This document shows, piece by piece, positions 42,613 to 51,669 of a DNA stretch of 64,000 nucleotides. The position numbers were made by a program, and so were the translations under genes. The notes below the pieces were generated by a model that saw only the letters and a list, made by a program, of their open reading frames with translations, searched no databases and had not been told where the DNA came from. Position 1 is the first letter of the stretch, and each line of letters starts with the position of its first letter. The stretch lies in NCBI GenBank assembly GCA_031963415.1, contig JASSUI010000001.1:1364001-1428000 (forward strand), written 5' to 3'. The stretch is from JASSUD01 sp031963415. GTDB taxonomy: Bacteria > Pseudomonadota > Gammaproteobacteria > Burkholderiales > Burkholderiaceae.

Positions 42613-42800
42613 TGAGCATGACTGATCGCATATGGAATGCGTTGATATCAATGATCAAGCTCGAGGATAAAATCTCAGGGCAAAAAGAAGTGATTAAAGC
42701 GCAGCAGATGAAAATTGAAAACCTCACCGAGCGCGTTATTAAGCTAGAGGCAACGCTAGAAATCCTAATGCGTGTCACCGAGCAGAAAAGGTTGAAGTAA
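42612..42800 (+). CDS. Small coiled-coil protein (62 aa)
   Basis: Starts in the stop codon of the preceding gene (TAATG), so the two are coupled. The 62 residues are almost entirely helical with heptad-like leucines (IKLEDKISGQKEVIKAQQMK, ENLTERVIKLEATLEILM). No known family. Coupling suggests it works with the RHH-like protein, perhaps as its partner. Confidence 0.55.
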   Translation: MSMTDRIWNALISMIKLEDKISGQKEVIKAQQMKIENLTERVIKLEATLEILMRVTEQKRLK

Positions 42801-42966
42801 AACGCTGCGTCAAAACATCTACCGACACATCATTGTCAGTTGTGTTTGTTTATCTCAAATATATGATGTTAGAGACCTTTGCATAATCTTGGTCGATGTT
42901 ATGGAGCGGTTCTTCAACCGAGCTGCGGGCGATTTATGCTATTCAGTTGAGGTAAGCCGGGATTTT

Positions 42967-44247
42967 TTAGTGCTGGTGTGACGCAGTTGGGCGAAACAAC
43001 TTCACAGTTTTGATGCCTTGATTATCAATTTGCAGAATTTCCATTCGACACTCCCCAATTTTGAGGCTGATATCGCCCTCTGGAATTTCTTGTAGGGTTT
43101 CCAGAATTAAGCCGTTTAATGTTTTAGGGCCGGTCACAGGCAGATGTAAGTTAAGCCAGCGATTAAGCTCACGCAGCGGTGTGCTGCCTGCCAAGATACA
43201 TTCTCCTTCTTGATTCCAACCTGTGCGTGGCTCGGCTGAGCGTGGCATTGTGGTAGTGAATTCGCCGATTAGCTCTTCGATGATATCTTCAGGTGTTACG
43301 AGTCCTTGCACTTCGCCATATTCATCGACGATTAGGCCAATCCGTTGACGATTGTTCTGAAAGTATTGAAGCTGTTGAATCACAGGTGTGCCGCTTGGCA
43401 CGAAGTAAGGAGGAGTGAGTAGTTCGCGCAAGGTAGAGCGAGTTAATTCACGATTATGGAGCGCTGCCAGGGTTTTGCGTACGTGTAGTACACCTAGGAC
43501 CTTATCAATATCTCCTTGATAGACGAGCAATTTATTGTGATAACAAGTTTCAAGCTGCTGCAGAATTTGTTCAAATGGCGCATCAAAATTAAGTGCTTCG
43601 ATGCGTGGACGAGGCACCATCACATCGTCTACAGAAATATTTTCCAATTCAAATAAATTAAGCAACATGCTGCGGTGTTTGTAGCGCATAAAGCTACCCG
43701 CTTCGAGCACGATCGTGCGTAGCTCGTCTATAGAAAGACGATTTTTATCAACGTTGCGAGTATCAATCCGCAATATGCGTAGAATTGCCCGGACAAATAA
43801 ATTGATAAACCAGATAAAAGGACGCGCTATGCGCATTATCGGGCTAATGACTAAGCTCGCAGGCAAAGCAATTTTTTCTGGATAAGTCGCGCCTACCACT
43901 TTGGGGGCAATTTCGCTGAAGATAATAATCAGAAACGCAATAATGCCGGTGGTAAGAGGCAGCACAAACTTATTGTTGCCAAAAGCATGAAGTGCAATCG
44001 AAGCGGTAAGAACGGGAATGATGGTGTTAACTAAATTATTTCCTACCAACACCACGCTTAATAGTTGCTCAGTTTGTGCAAGTAGCGCTTGTGTCTTGCG
44101 CGCGCCAAGCTTACCTTGGGCCGCCAAGTGTTTTAGACGATGACGATTAATCGCCATCAAAGAAGTCTCTGAAATAGAAAAAAAAGCAGAAATTAGCAAC
44201 AAAACGGCGATCGCACCGAATTGCGCCCATAAAGGAAGCGATTCCAC
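42967..44247 (-). CDS. CorC/HlyC-family membrane protein (DUF21-CBS-CBS)
   Basis: A 426-residue inner-membrane protein of the CNNM/CorC group, linked to Mg and Co ion handling. An N-terminal DUF21 domain with three to four membrane helices begins LWAQFGAIAVLLLISAFFSI and includes SETSLMAINRHRLKHL. Two CBS domains follow (MVPRPRIEALNFDA, then VLGVLHVRKTL; GLIVDEYGEVQGLVTPEDIIEE). The end is a CorC_HlyC domain (ILAGSTPLRELNRWL). Full length. Ion specificity cannot be told from the sequence. Confidence 0.92.
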   Translation of the reverse strand: MESLPLWAQFGAIAVLLLISAFFSISETSLMAINRHRLKHLAAQGKLGARKTQALLAQTEQLLSVVLVGNNLVNTIIPVLTASIALHAFGNNKFVLPLTTGIIAFLIIIFSEIAPKVVGATYPEKIALPASLVISPIMRIARPFIWFINLFVRAILRILRIDTRNVDKNRLSIDELRTIVLEAGSFMRYKHRSMLLNLFELENISVDDVMVPRPRIEALNFDAPFEQILQQLETCYHNKLLVYQGDIDKVLGVLHVRKTLAALHNRELTRSTLRELLTPPYFVPSGTPVIQQLQYFQNNRQRIGLIVDEYGEVQGLVTPEDIIEELIGEFTTTMPRSAEPRTGWNQEGECILAGSTPLRELNRWLNLHLPVTGPKTLNGLILETLQEIPEGDISLKIGECRMEILQIDNQGIKTVKLFRPTASHQH

Positions 44248-44315
44248 GCAGTGTAATTGGTCTCAAGTAGTAATAGCGTAACTATAACAGAGCTACATTT
44301 TAATGCAGGGTAATT

Positions 44316-44400
44316 AGGAAAGCGTTGAATAAACAGGGGTGCGTAGTATAGCTAGCTACAATCCCACGGCCACTCACGGACGATTTATTCAGCGTTTCTT
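44316..44400. repeat. Palindromic repeat, family 3
   Basis: AGGAAAGCGTTGAATAAA pairs with TTTATTCAGCGTTTCTT. The interior is shorter and divergent compared with the copy at 39164. It lies between the CorC-type gene and tRNA-Pro. Confidence 0.75.
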
Positions 44401-44438
44401 CAAATGTAGATTGGAGAAAAGTGATTTTCAGAAAAAAC

Positions 44439-44515
44439 TGGTCGGGGTGAGAGGATTCGAACCTCCGGCCTCTACGTCCCGAACGTAGCGCTCTACCAGG
44501 CTAAGCTACACCCCG
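44439..44515 (-). tRNA. tRNA-Pro (anticodon CGG)
   Basis: Read on the reverse strand, the acceptor stem CGGGGTG pairs with CACCCCG, followed by A and an encoded CCA. The anticodon stem CTACG/CGTAG encloses the loop TTCGGGA, giving anticodon CGG (proline). The T loop TTCGAAT is canonical. A T run follows the 3' end. Confidence 0.97.
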
Positions 44516-44540
44516 ATTAATAGACTGTGATTTGACAATC

Positions 44541-45518
44541 CTATGACTGCCGAGCAGTCGAAGAAGCGCACAATTCTAGCAAGCTTTGTTTATAGATGGA
44601 ATTGGGGAACAGCGAAAGTGCTTGCGCTGCCGCGTTTGCTTCTTGCTGGGCGGCTTGTAAGGTTTTATCTAATGCGCCTGACGAGGTGAGCGCTGCAAAA
44701 ATTTCTTCAAATTGATCTGTTCCTCCCTGTTCAATCGCTGCGCGCGCCATTGAACTTTGTTCAGGGGTGCCGTCTTTCATCAAATTAATTAAAGGCAAAG
44801 TCGGTTTACCTTCGCTTAAATCATCACCCAATTTTTTGCCAGTCGTTTCAGGGTTGCCTGCGTAATCTAGCCAGTCGTCCATGATTTGAAACGCTGTGCC
44901 AAGGCGGCGGCCAAATTCGGCTGCGGCGGCTTCAAGTTCTGGTGATGCGCCAGAGAGAAGAGCGCCTAATTGGGCCGCTGCTTCAAATAGCTTCGCCGTT
45001 TTGTAGCGTACAACTTGCATATAACGCGCTTCATCTACATCAGGGTCGCACAAATTTAATAACTGCAATACCTCGCCCTCGGCGATCACGTTAGTGGCAT
45101 TCGATAGAATCTCCATTACCTCTAAACGCTTAACACTCACCATCATTTGAAAAGCGCGCGAATAAAGGAAATCACCGACTAACACGCTGGCTGGATTACC
45201 AAATCGTGCATTGGCTGTTTCTTTGCCACGTCGCAATTTAGAGTCATCCACCACATCATCATGAAGTAGCGTAGCGGTATGAATGAACTCAATTACCGCA
45301 GCTAACTCATAACGTGCTTCGGTTTGCGCCCCGAGCGCTTTAGCGACAAATAGCAATAAAGCTGGTCGCAATCGTTTGCCACCGGCTTGGATAATGTATT
45401 CAGCAATTTGATCGATTAAAGGGACGCTAGAGGCAAGGCGACGTCGAATGACGCCGTCAACTTGCTGCATATCTTCAGCAATCGGAGCAAAGAAATTTTG
45501 AGAAGAGGAGGCAGTCAA
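44541..45518 (-). CDS. ispB: Octaprenyl diphosphate synthase IspB
   Basis: Trans-prenyltransferase that makes the ubiquinone side chain. The aspartate-rich motifs are LLHDDVVDDSKLRRG and QIMDDWLDYAGNPETTGK; GGKRLRPALLLFVAKALG is the N-terminal family block. The frame is open up to a TTG at 45638, but the family usually has about 325-330 residues. The TTG at 45518 (giving TASSSQNFFAPIAEDM) therefore fits better; neither candidate has a strong ribosome-binding site, so the start is uncertain. The gene is divergent from rplU, as in most proteobacteria. Confidence 0.92.
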   Translation of the reverse strand: MTASSSQNFFAPIAEDMQQVDGVIRRRLASSVPLIDQIAEYIIQAGGKRLRPALLLFVAKALGAQTEARYELAAVIEFIHTATLLHDDVVDDSKLRRGKETANARFGNPASVLVGDFLYSRAFQMMVSVKRLEVMEILSNATNVIAEGEVLQLLNLCDPDVDEARYMQVVRYKTAKLFEAAAQLGALLSGASPELEAAAAEFGRRLGTAFQIMDDWLDYAGNPETTGKKLGDDLSEGKPTLPLINLMKDGTPEQSSMARAAIEQGGTDQFEEIFAALTSSGALDKTLQAAQQEANAAAQALSLFPNSIYKQSLLELCASSTARQS

Positions 45519-45748
45519 CGGCAGTATCCGGCTAGAGAAAGAAAGGTGGATAATGCAGAGAATTATACCGTTTCGTTTTGGCGCCTGTTTGTATGTGCTC
45601 TCTAAAAAGTTTAAGAAGGTTTGTCTCTTGGGGCGCAAGTTATGCTTAGCTTATTTACTAGGGCTAACAGTATGGTTTAGACAGCCCAAGGAAATGTTTA
45701 ATTAATACGGTAAATGACATATAAATCAGGTTATACGTAAAAATCCTA

Positions 45749-45754
45749 TATAAT
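45749..45754 (+). promoter_or_regulatory. Probable -10 of the rplU promoter
   Basis: A consensus TATAAT 67 bases before the rplU start codon, in the ispB-rplU spacer. No good -35 hexamer is visible 16-18 bases upstream. Confidence 0.4.
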
Positions 45755-45821
45755 CCTGACTTTTTCTCGCGCGAGTGGGGAAAGATATTTGATGATTCAC
45801 AAGTGAAGTGGAGTTTCAACC

Positions 45822-46133
45822 ATGTACGCAGTCATAAAAACCGGCGGCAAGCAATATAAAGTTGCTGCTGGCGAAAAATTGAAAGTAGAACAGATACTGG
45901 CAGACATTGGCGCTGAAATTAAGCTCGATGAAGTGTTGGCAGTAGGTGCAGGCGAATCAATGAAATTTGGCGCACCTTTAGTTGACGGAGCTTTTGTTAA
46001 GGCGACAGTGGTTGCGCAAGGACGGCATCCAAAAGTTAAGATCTTTAAGATGCGCCGCCGTAAGCATTATCAAAAACACGCTGGACATCGCCAGAATTAC
46101 ACTGAATTACGCATTGACGAGATCAGTGCCTAA
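45822..46133 (+). CDS. rplU: 50S ribosomal protein L21
   Basis: A 103-residue L21 with the N-terminal MYAVIKTGGKQYKVAAGEKL and the basic C-terminal KIFKMRRRKHYQKHAGHRQN (family signature). First gene of the rplU-rpmA pair. Confidence 0.98.
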   Translation: MYAVIKTGGKQYKVAAGEKLKVEQILADIGAEIKLDEVLAVGAGESMKFGAPLVDGAFVKATVVAQGRHPKVKIFKMRRRKHYQKHAGHRQNYTELRIDEISA

Positions 46134-46154
46134 GTAAATAGGGGAGTTTGAGAA

Positions 46155-46415
46155 ATGGCACATAAAAAAGCAGGCGGCTCATCGCGCAATGGCCGCGACT
46201 CTGAATCGAAACGGTTAGGCGTTAAGGTGTATGGCGGGCAGGCGATTAATGCCGGTAGCATTATCGTGCGTCAACGTGGTACACGGGTGCATGCGGGTGA
46301 AAATGTTGGCATGGGCAAAGACCATACGCTTTACGCACTCACTAACGGTCATGTAAAGTTCGCTATCAAAGGCGCGGCTAAAAAGCAGATCGTGCAAGTG
46401 ATCCCGGCTGAGTAA
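46155..46415 (+). CDS. rpmA: 50S ribosomal protein L27
   Basis: An 86-residue L27 starting MAHKKAGGSSRNGRDSESK, followed by GSIIVRQRGTRVHAGENVG, the family block. It sits 21 bases after rplU behind a GGGGAG ribosome-binding site. A terminator follows before obgE. Confidence 0.98.
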   Translation: MAHKKAGGSSRNGRDSESKRLGVKVYGGQAINAGSIIVRQRGTRVHAGENVGMGKDHTLYALTNGHVKFAIKGAAKKQIVQVIPAE

Positions 46416-46507
46416 TTAGTTACGGAAAGCTTTTTAATTTAAGGAACTTCTGGATAACGCTCTATGTGGGATCACTCCTTATATGTAGCTATGTAGAAGT
46501 TCTTTAG

Positions 46508-46535
46508 AACAGGCCCTGAATGGGCCTGTTTTTTT
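46508..46535 (+). terminator. Rho-independent terminator after rpmA
   Basis: AACAGGCCC (46508-46516), loop TGAAT, GGGCCTGTT (46522-46530), then more T. A textbook stem with a T run between rpmA and obgE, so obgE depends on read-through or on its own promoter. Confidence 0.88.
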
Positions 46536-46555
46536 ATTTGCAGCGAGTAAAGTGG

Positions 46556-47587
46556 ATGAAATTTATTGACGAAGCGAAAATAGAAGTAATTGCCGGCGAT
46601 GGCGGAAATGGCAGCGCTTCGTTTAGGCGCGAGAAATTCATCCCTTTCGGCGGACCAGATGGTGGAGACGGTGGACGAGGCGGTAGCGTATACGCTGTTG
46701 CAGATCGCAATATCAATACATTAATTGATTACCGCTACGCAAGAAAACATCGCGCGACGCATGGAGAAAATGGGCGTGGCGCCGATTGTTATGGCAAAAG
46801 CGGTACCGATATCACGTTGCGTATGCCAGTTGGCACAGTGATAACTGATGCTGAAACGGGTGAGCAAATCGCCGATTTAGCGGAAGAGGGGCAGCGAGTC
46901 ATTCTGGCGAAGGGAGGCACTGGCGGGTTAGGGAATTTACACTTCAAATCAAGCACCAACCGCGCTCCACGCCAAAAAACCGATGGTAAACCAGGCGAGT
47001 GCCGCAAGCTTCACCTCGAATTGAAATTACTTGCCGATGTTGGTTTGTTAGGGATGCCTAATGCCGGCAAATCAACTTTCATCGCTGCTGTGTCAAATGC
47101 GCGTCCGAAAATCGCTGATTATCCTTTTACTACGCTCACCCCTAACTTAGGCGTAGTTAGCGTCAGAGTGCATCAAAGTTTTGTGATTGCTGATGTGCCT
47201 GGATTGATCAAAGGAGCGGCTGAGGGAGCAGGATTAGGTCATCAGTTCCTGCGCCATTTACAGCGCACGCGCTTGCTCTTGCATTTTGTCGATATCGCGC
47301 CTTTTGATGAGGGAGTCGATCCGCTAGCCAATGCGCAAGCGATTATTGAAGAACTGCGTCAGTATGATGAGGCGCTGTATGGCAAACCGCGCTGGCTGGT
47401 TTTCAATAAAGTTGATGCGTTATCAAACGAAGAGAGAGCTGAGCGTGTTGCTGATTTTATTAAAGGTTTTAATTGGACTGGACCTGTGTTTGAAATTTCT
47501 GCATTAACGGGAGAGGGCTGCAAGACCTTGTGTAATGCGATTTATGATTATCTGGCCGAGCTTGCGGCTGACACACCTAGCTCATAA
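46556..47587 (+). CDS. obgE: GTPase Obg (CgtA)
   Basis: Ribosome-associated GTPase for late 50S assembly and stringent-type control. The start ATG at 46556 gives MKFIDEAKIEVIAGDGGNG, the normal N terminus; an upstream in-frame start at 46520 would read through the terminator T run and is rejected. The 343 residues have the glycine-rich Obg fold, then the G domain: G1 GMPNAGKSTF, G3 DVPGLI, G4 NKVD. No long acidic tail. Confidence 0.97.
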   Translation: MKFIDEAKIEVIAGDGGNGSASFRREKFIPFGGPDGGDGGRGGSVYAVADRNINTLIDYRYARKHRATHGENGRGADCYGKSGTDITLRMPVGTVITDAETGEQIADLAEEGQRVILAKGGTGGLGNLHFKSSTNRAPRQKTDGKPGECRKLHLELKLLADVGLLGMPNAGKSTFIAAVSNARPKIADYPFTTLTPNLGVVSVRVHQSFVIADVPGLIKGAAEGAGLGHQFLRHLQRTRLLLHFVDIAPFDEGVDPLANAQAIIEELRQYDEALYGKPRWLVFNKVDALSNEERAERVADFIKGFNWTGPVFEISALTGEGCKTLCNAIYDYLAELAADTPSS

Positions 47588-47760
47588 GCATTAGTTATAT
47601 TTTCATTGGAAATTTTTATTGTTTTTGTTTTCCGGGAAAATATTTTGGCTTGCCTATTTTTTCAGCGATTTGCGATGCATAGGCCTCCGCGAGAAACAAT
47701 ATATAAATATGGTTAAGCGGAGGCGACCAAGCGGTGAATATTCAAGCAACGCGTTACCTT

Positions 47761-48345
47761 TTATATCGCGCAATCTGTGGGTGGATCATCTTCAACTGAA
47801 GATGGCTCGACCAAACTCTTTTTTGTATATGAAGCAGGCGGTGAAGGCAGTTTGCTTCCTTGTGAGCCCCCAGGTTTGCGCAAAAGCTGGGCTAATTCGT
47901 TCAAAGCAAGCTGGTAAACTCCGCGTTTGAATTCGATCACCTTATCCAGCGGCACCCAATAATCATTCCAACGCCAGGCGTCGAATTCTGGATGGTTGGT
48001 TGCGCGTAAACAAATATCAGCATCGCGCGCAATCATACGCAGCAAAAACCAGATCTGTTTTTGCCCGCGATAATGGCCTCGTGTTTCGCGTTTGATGAAT
48101 TTATCGGGCACCTCATAACGTAGCCAGTCACGTGTACGACCAATGATTTCGACGTGCTCAGGCTTTAAGCCGACTTCTTCATGCAGCTCTCGATACATCG
48201 CTTGTAGAGGGGACTCACCGCGTTTAATGCCCCCTTGCGGAAATTGCCACGAATGCTCACGTAGGCGCTTGCCCCAAAATACCTCATTACGCGCATTTAA
48301 GAGCACGATGCCGACGTTCGGGCGAAAGCCGTCGCGATCCAGCAT
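47761..48345 (-). CDS. rppH: RNA pyrophosphohydrolase RppH
   Basis: Nudix enzyme that removes pyrophosphate from mRNA 5' ends and starts decay. N-terminal MLDRDGFRPNVGIVLLNARN and the Nudix box GGIKRGESPLQAMYRELHEE (then VGL) are typical. FDAWRWNDYWVPLDKVIEFK is the downstream RppH block. At 194 residues it has a Pro/Ser-rich tail beyond the fold. In many Burkholderia proB and a small gene separate obgE and rppH; here there are only about 170 non-coding bases. Confidence 0.96.
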   Translation of the reverse strand: MLDRDGFRPNVGIVLLNARNEVFWGKRLREHSWQFPQGGIKRGESPLQAMYRELHEEVGLKPEHVEIIGRTRDWLRYEVPDKFIKRETRGHYRGQKQIWFLLRMIARDADICLRATNHPEFDAWRWNDYWVPLDKVIEFKRGVYQLALNELAQLLRKPGGSQGSKLPSPPASYTKKSLVEPSSVEDDPPTDCAI

Positions 48346-48437
48346 ACAATTACCTTTACCCTTTAAAATTGGACGATTATAAACAGTAATCGAGCGTCGC
48401 GCATAATGCGCTATTGCTTAATCTTGGAAAAAATTGA

Positions 48438-50168
48438 ATGAAAGCCTCACAGTTTTTTATTACCACTTTTAAACAAGCTCCGAACGATGCAGAGATTGTG
48501 AGCCACCAGCTAATGATGCGCGCTGGCATGATTCAGCGTGTTGCGAGTGGTATCTACACTTATATGCCGCTTGGCTTGCGTTCAATTCGTAAAATAGAAG
48601 CGATTATTCGCCAAGAAATGAATCACGCAGGGGCAACTGAATTATTGATGCCAGCCGTGCAACCCGCTGCGTTGTGGCAAGAATCAGGACGTTGGTCCAA
48701 ATATGGCGCTGAATTATTGCGCTTTAAAGATCGCAATCAACGTGACTTTGTATTAGGGCCGACGCATGAAGAATTAATCACCGATATTGCACGCAACAGT
48801 ATCAAAAGCTATCGCCAACTGCCATTTAACTTTTACCAGTTGCAGACGAAGTTTCGTGATGAAGTAAGGCCACGCTTTGGTGTAATGCGTGGGCGCGAAT
48901 TTATGATGAAAGACGCCTATTCATTTGATAAAGATTACGCTGGGCTTGAGCTTTCCTATCAAAAAATGGTGTATGCGTATCAACGTATCTTCACGCGCCT
49001 TGGTTTGACGTTCCGTATGGTAGCGGCAGATAACGGTTCAATTGGTGGACGCAGCTCGCATGAATTTCATGTGATAGCGGAAACTGGGGAAGATGCGATC
49101 GCTTATTGCCCAACATCAGATTATGCCGCCAATGTAGAAGTCGCCGAAGCGCTGCCAGCAACCGAGGAACGCGCTGCACCTCATGCACTGCTGACTAAAA
49201 TCTCAACGCCTGGCACGACAAAGTGTGAGGCTGTTGCGGACTTTCTGAAAATACCTCTCGAGTCTACGGTTAAATCATTGGTTGTAGTTATTGAACAGAA
49301 TGGCAAAGCGCCTGAAGTCACGTTGTTACTTTTGCGTGGTGACCATGCATTAAATGAAATCAAGGCTCAAAAAGTATTGGGTGATTTTCGGTTTGCTAGC
49401 GCGACGGAAATTACCGAGTCGTTTGGTGCGCCGCCGGGTTATCTTGGACCAGTTGGCATTGATCAGTCGATTAAAGTAGTCGTTGACAAAAGCGTTGCGC
49501 AAATGAGCGATTTCGTCGTGGGGGCGAATGAAGAGAATTATCACTTTACCGGCGTCAATTGGGGACGTGATTTACCCGAGCCAATCGTTGCTGATTTGCG
49601 GCAAGTGGTGAATGGTGATCCGTCGCCGGATGGCAAAGGCAAATTAATGATTTGTCGTGGTATTGAAGTAGGTCACGTGTTTCAGTTAGGGACAAGCTAT
49701 GCCGAAAAAATGGGGGCTACCTATCTAAATGATAAAGGCAAGCCGCAACCGTTGGTAATGGGTTGTTATGGAATCGGCATTACCCGTATCTTGGGTGCTG
49801 CGATCGAACAAAATTTCGATGAGCGCGGCATCATCTGGCCTGCTGCGATTGCCCCTTTTGAAGTGGTGCTTTGTCCAATTGGTTACGATCGTAGCGAGAG
49901 CGTGCGCAATGAGACCGATCGTTTATATGCAGCGCTGATGGCCGAAGGCGTCGATGTGGTACTTGATGATCGCGGTGAGCGCCCAGGTGCGATGTTCGCA
50001 GATTGGGAATTAATTGGTGTGCCATATCGACTAGTGATCGGCGAGCGTACGCTCAACGAAGGCAAAATCGAATACCAATCACGTCGTGATGCGCAGCCTG
50101 GTTTGCTAGCGGTAGAGGAGGTCGTTGGGGTTGTCACGGCTAAGTTGCGGGGGGCGTTAACTGTCTGA
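48438..50168 (+). CDS. proS: Prolyl-tRNA synthetase
   Basis: Class II synthetase that charges tRNA-Pro. The 576 residues are of the bacterial type with an editing (INS) domain between motifs 2 and 3. N-terminal MKASQFFITTFKQAPNDAE, motif 1 near PAVQPAALWQESGRW, motif 2 with FRDEVRPRFGVMRGREF, and INS domain from about residue 235 (CEAVADFLKIP onward). Motif 3 is GIGITRILGAAIEQ, and the anticodon-binding domain has DRGERPGAMFADWELIG. The upstream neighbour rppH is divergent, as usual. Confidence 0.98.
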   Translation: MKASQFFITTFKQAPNDAEIVSHQLMMRAGMIQRVASGIYTYMPLGLRSIRKIEAIIRQEMNHAGATELLMPAVQPAALWQESGRWSKYGAELLRFKDRNQRDFVLGPTHEELITDIARNSIKSYRQLPFNFYQLQTKFRDEVRPRFGVMRGREFMMKDAYSFDKDYAGLELSYQKMVYAYQRIFTRLGLTFRMVAADNGSIGGRSSHEFHVIAETGEDAIAYCPTSDYAANVEVAEALPATEERAAPHALLTKISTPGTTKCEAVADFLKIPLESTVKSLVVVIEQNGKAPEVTLLLLRGDHALNEIKAQKVLGDFRFASATEITESFGAPPGYLGPVGIDQSIKVVVDKSVAQMSDFVVGANEENYHFTGVNWGRDLPEPIVADLRQVVNGDPSPDGKGKLMICRGIEVGHVFQLGTSYAEKMGATYLNDKGKPQPLVMGCYGIGITRILGAAIEQNFDERGIIWPAAIAPFEVVLCPIGYDRSESVRNETDRLYAALMAEGVDVVLDDRGERPGAMFADWELIGVPYRLVIGERTLNEGKIEYQSRRDAQPGLLAVEEVVGVVTAKLRGALTV

Positions 50169-50338
50169 TGTATAGCGCCTTTATATCGCTTTGATTGAGA
50201 GTAATTTTAAAGATGTTTTACTCAACCCCAGGGTATTGTTATTTTTTTGCCTGAGGTTGGGTAAAGCACCTCTAAAAGAATATAAGGATGTGAATAAAAG
50301 TAGATCTATTTACTAAAAATTTCACGCTAGTTTTATAC

Positions 50339-50906
50339 TCATTTTTCCGGTAGACGAACATCGTTCCAAAAAACAGTTAAATGTCCCCCTTGCGCGCGCA
50401 AGTTATTAACTTTCAGACACCAATCATCAACTTCGTCTTTTGGAGAAAACGGTGTTGGAGTAAGATTTTTTAAGACCTGAACCTTCTGGCTAAATTTCTC
50501 TTTTTCTTTACAAAAATTTTTATATTCTTCATTCATCCTCTCTAAAGTAGAGTAAAGAGCCTCCTTGCGATCATCAATTGTCGTTTTTTTTCAGTTCATT
50601 TGCTGTTTCTTTCCGAAAAAAAATCATTTTGTCCCTGAGGACAGGTGAGTTATCTTCAAAAGATTTAATCAATTTTTCTAATTCTTCTAATAATTCTGTA
50701 TAGCGCTTATTTTTTCCTTTGATTAAAGTATTTGTGCCTCCTGTTGAGGCATCATTTTTATTCGATAAGACAGATAAATTGCAAATGAGGCAATTCTCCC
50801 TTCCATATTTAGGAGGAGTGTAAATTACTACTTCTTTAAAGTAATTAAGAGATGAATTTGGATAATTGTTGTTTCCGTCTATTTTTTTAGGCATGCTTAT
50901 TTCCAT
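50339..50906 (-). pseudogene. Frameshifted hypothetical gene with an A8 run
   Basis: The reverse strand has an ORF of 110 codons (50906-50574, starting MEISMPKKIDGNNNYPNSS) that ends just after a run of eight A (50584-50591 on the + strand as T). Dropping one A leads directly into the frame TTIDDRKEALYSTLERMNEE and on to the stop at 50339. The full product would have about 188 residues, helical and charged, with CLIC near residue 40. It is either a dead gene or one that is decoded by slippage at the A run. AT-rich; no known family and no hrpII box seen upstream. Confidence 0.6.
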
Positions 50907-51252
50907 ATCGATTGTCTCAATATAAAAATATAAGAAAATTATTATTATTTTGTAAGCGGCAGAAATATTGTTTAATAAACCGAAAAAATTTCTTAAAGAA
51001 ATTCTGATGGGCGGAAATGTTGATTTAACGATGAATTTAAACTAATGCTGCACGATATTAAAAGTGTTGTGCAAAAGTTGGATCCCGCGATATTGATAGG
51101 GTATGTGTATTAGCTCGTTAACGCTTTAAGAAATATCAATTAAATGGCGAGCTTGAGGAAATCACAAAAACACCATGCCTGCGCGGCAAACGAATACCGT
51201 TTGCCGTTTATATAGAATTTTTTGATCAATAGCGAATTCAGTTTTATATAGC

Positions 51253-51669
51253 CTAAACCGGAGGCAGAAGAGGCGTACTTTCGGTAGGAATCGTACTTCT
51301 TTGTGCTACTGTTTTTCCAAAATCATTACGAAAGTAATAAATAGCAGAGATTACTGTGGAAATAAGAGAGATAGAAACCAGAAAGGCTGAGGCTATTCCT
51401 CGCCATTTAACATTTGTCAACGTAGGCGTATTAATTGTTGAGGCTTCTGAATCGGCTTTAAACGACTCTTGACGGTTCATTTCATTGATAAATGCAGAGA
51501 CGATGCAAAGCGTGCCGGTAATGGCGAAGAAAAGAGCTGTTGCGAATGCTTTAGCCGCTTGCTCATCGTGTATATCTGTAGCGTTTAAATGCTGCCCTAA
51601 ACTTGTTAGATGGTTTCTACTTCTGTCTGCGGTATTGATAATGGCGGGATTAGATAGCGTAACGGGCAT
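51253..51669 (-). CDS. Hypothetical two-TM membrane protein
   Basis: A 138-residue protein with two clear membrane segments: about residues 43-63 (AFATALFFAITGTLCIVSAF) and 90-115 (IASAFLVSISLISTVISAIYY). A loop rich in Ser and Thr lies between them and a polar tail ends TESTPLLPPV. AGGAAAT precedes the ATG. No family is recognised. It lies in an AT-rich accessory patch between proS and ffh. Confidence 0.55.
   Translation of the reverse strand: MPVTLSNPAIINTADRSRNHLTSLGQHLNATDIHDEQAAKAFATALFFAITGTLCIVSAFINEMNRQESFKADSEASTINTPTLTNVKWRGIASAFLVSISLISTVISAIYYFRNDFGKTVAQRSTIPTESTPLLPPV

Noticed and set aside
46520..46555. Upstream start for obgE
   Set aside because: It would include the T run of the rpmA terminator; the normal Obg N terminus begins at 46556.
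50221..50260. Hairpin after proS (CAACCCCAGG / CCTGAGGTTG)
   Set aside because: The T run lies in the loop and not after the stem, so it is not a convincing terminator.
50907..51060. hrpII box upstream of the frameshifted gene at 50906 or of the two-TM gene
   Set aside because: I looked for CGAA-N16-CGAA on the + strand and found only single CGAA tetramers.
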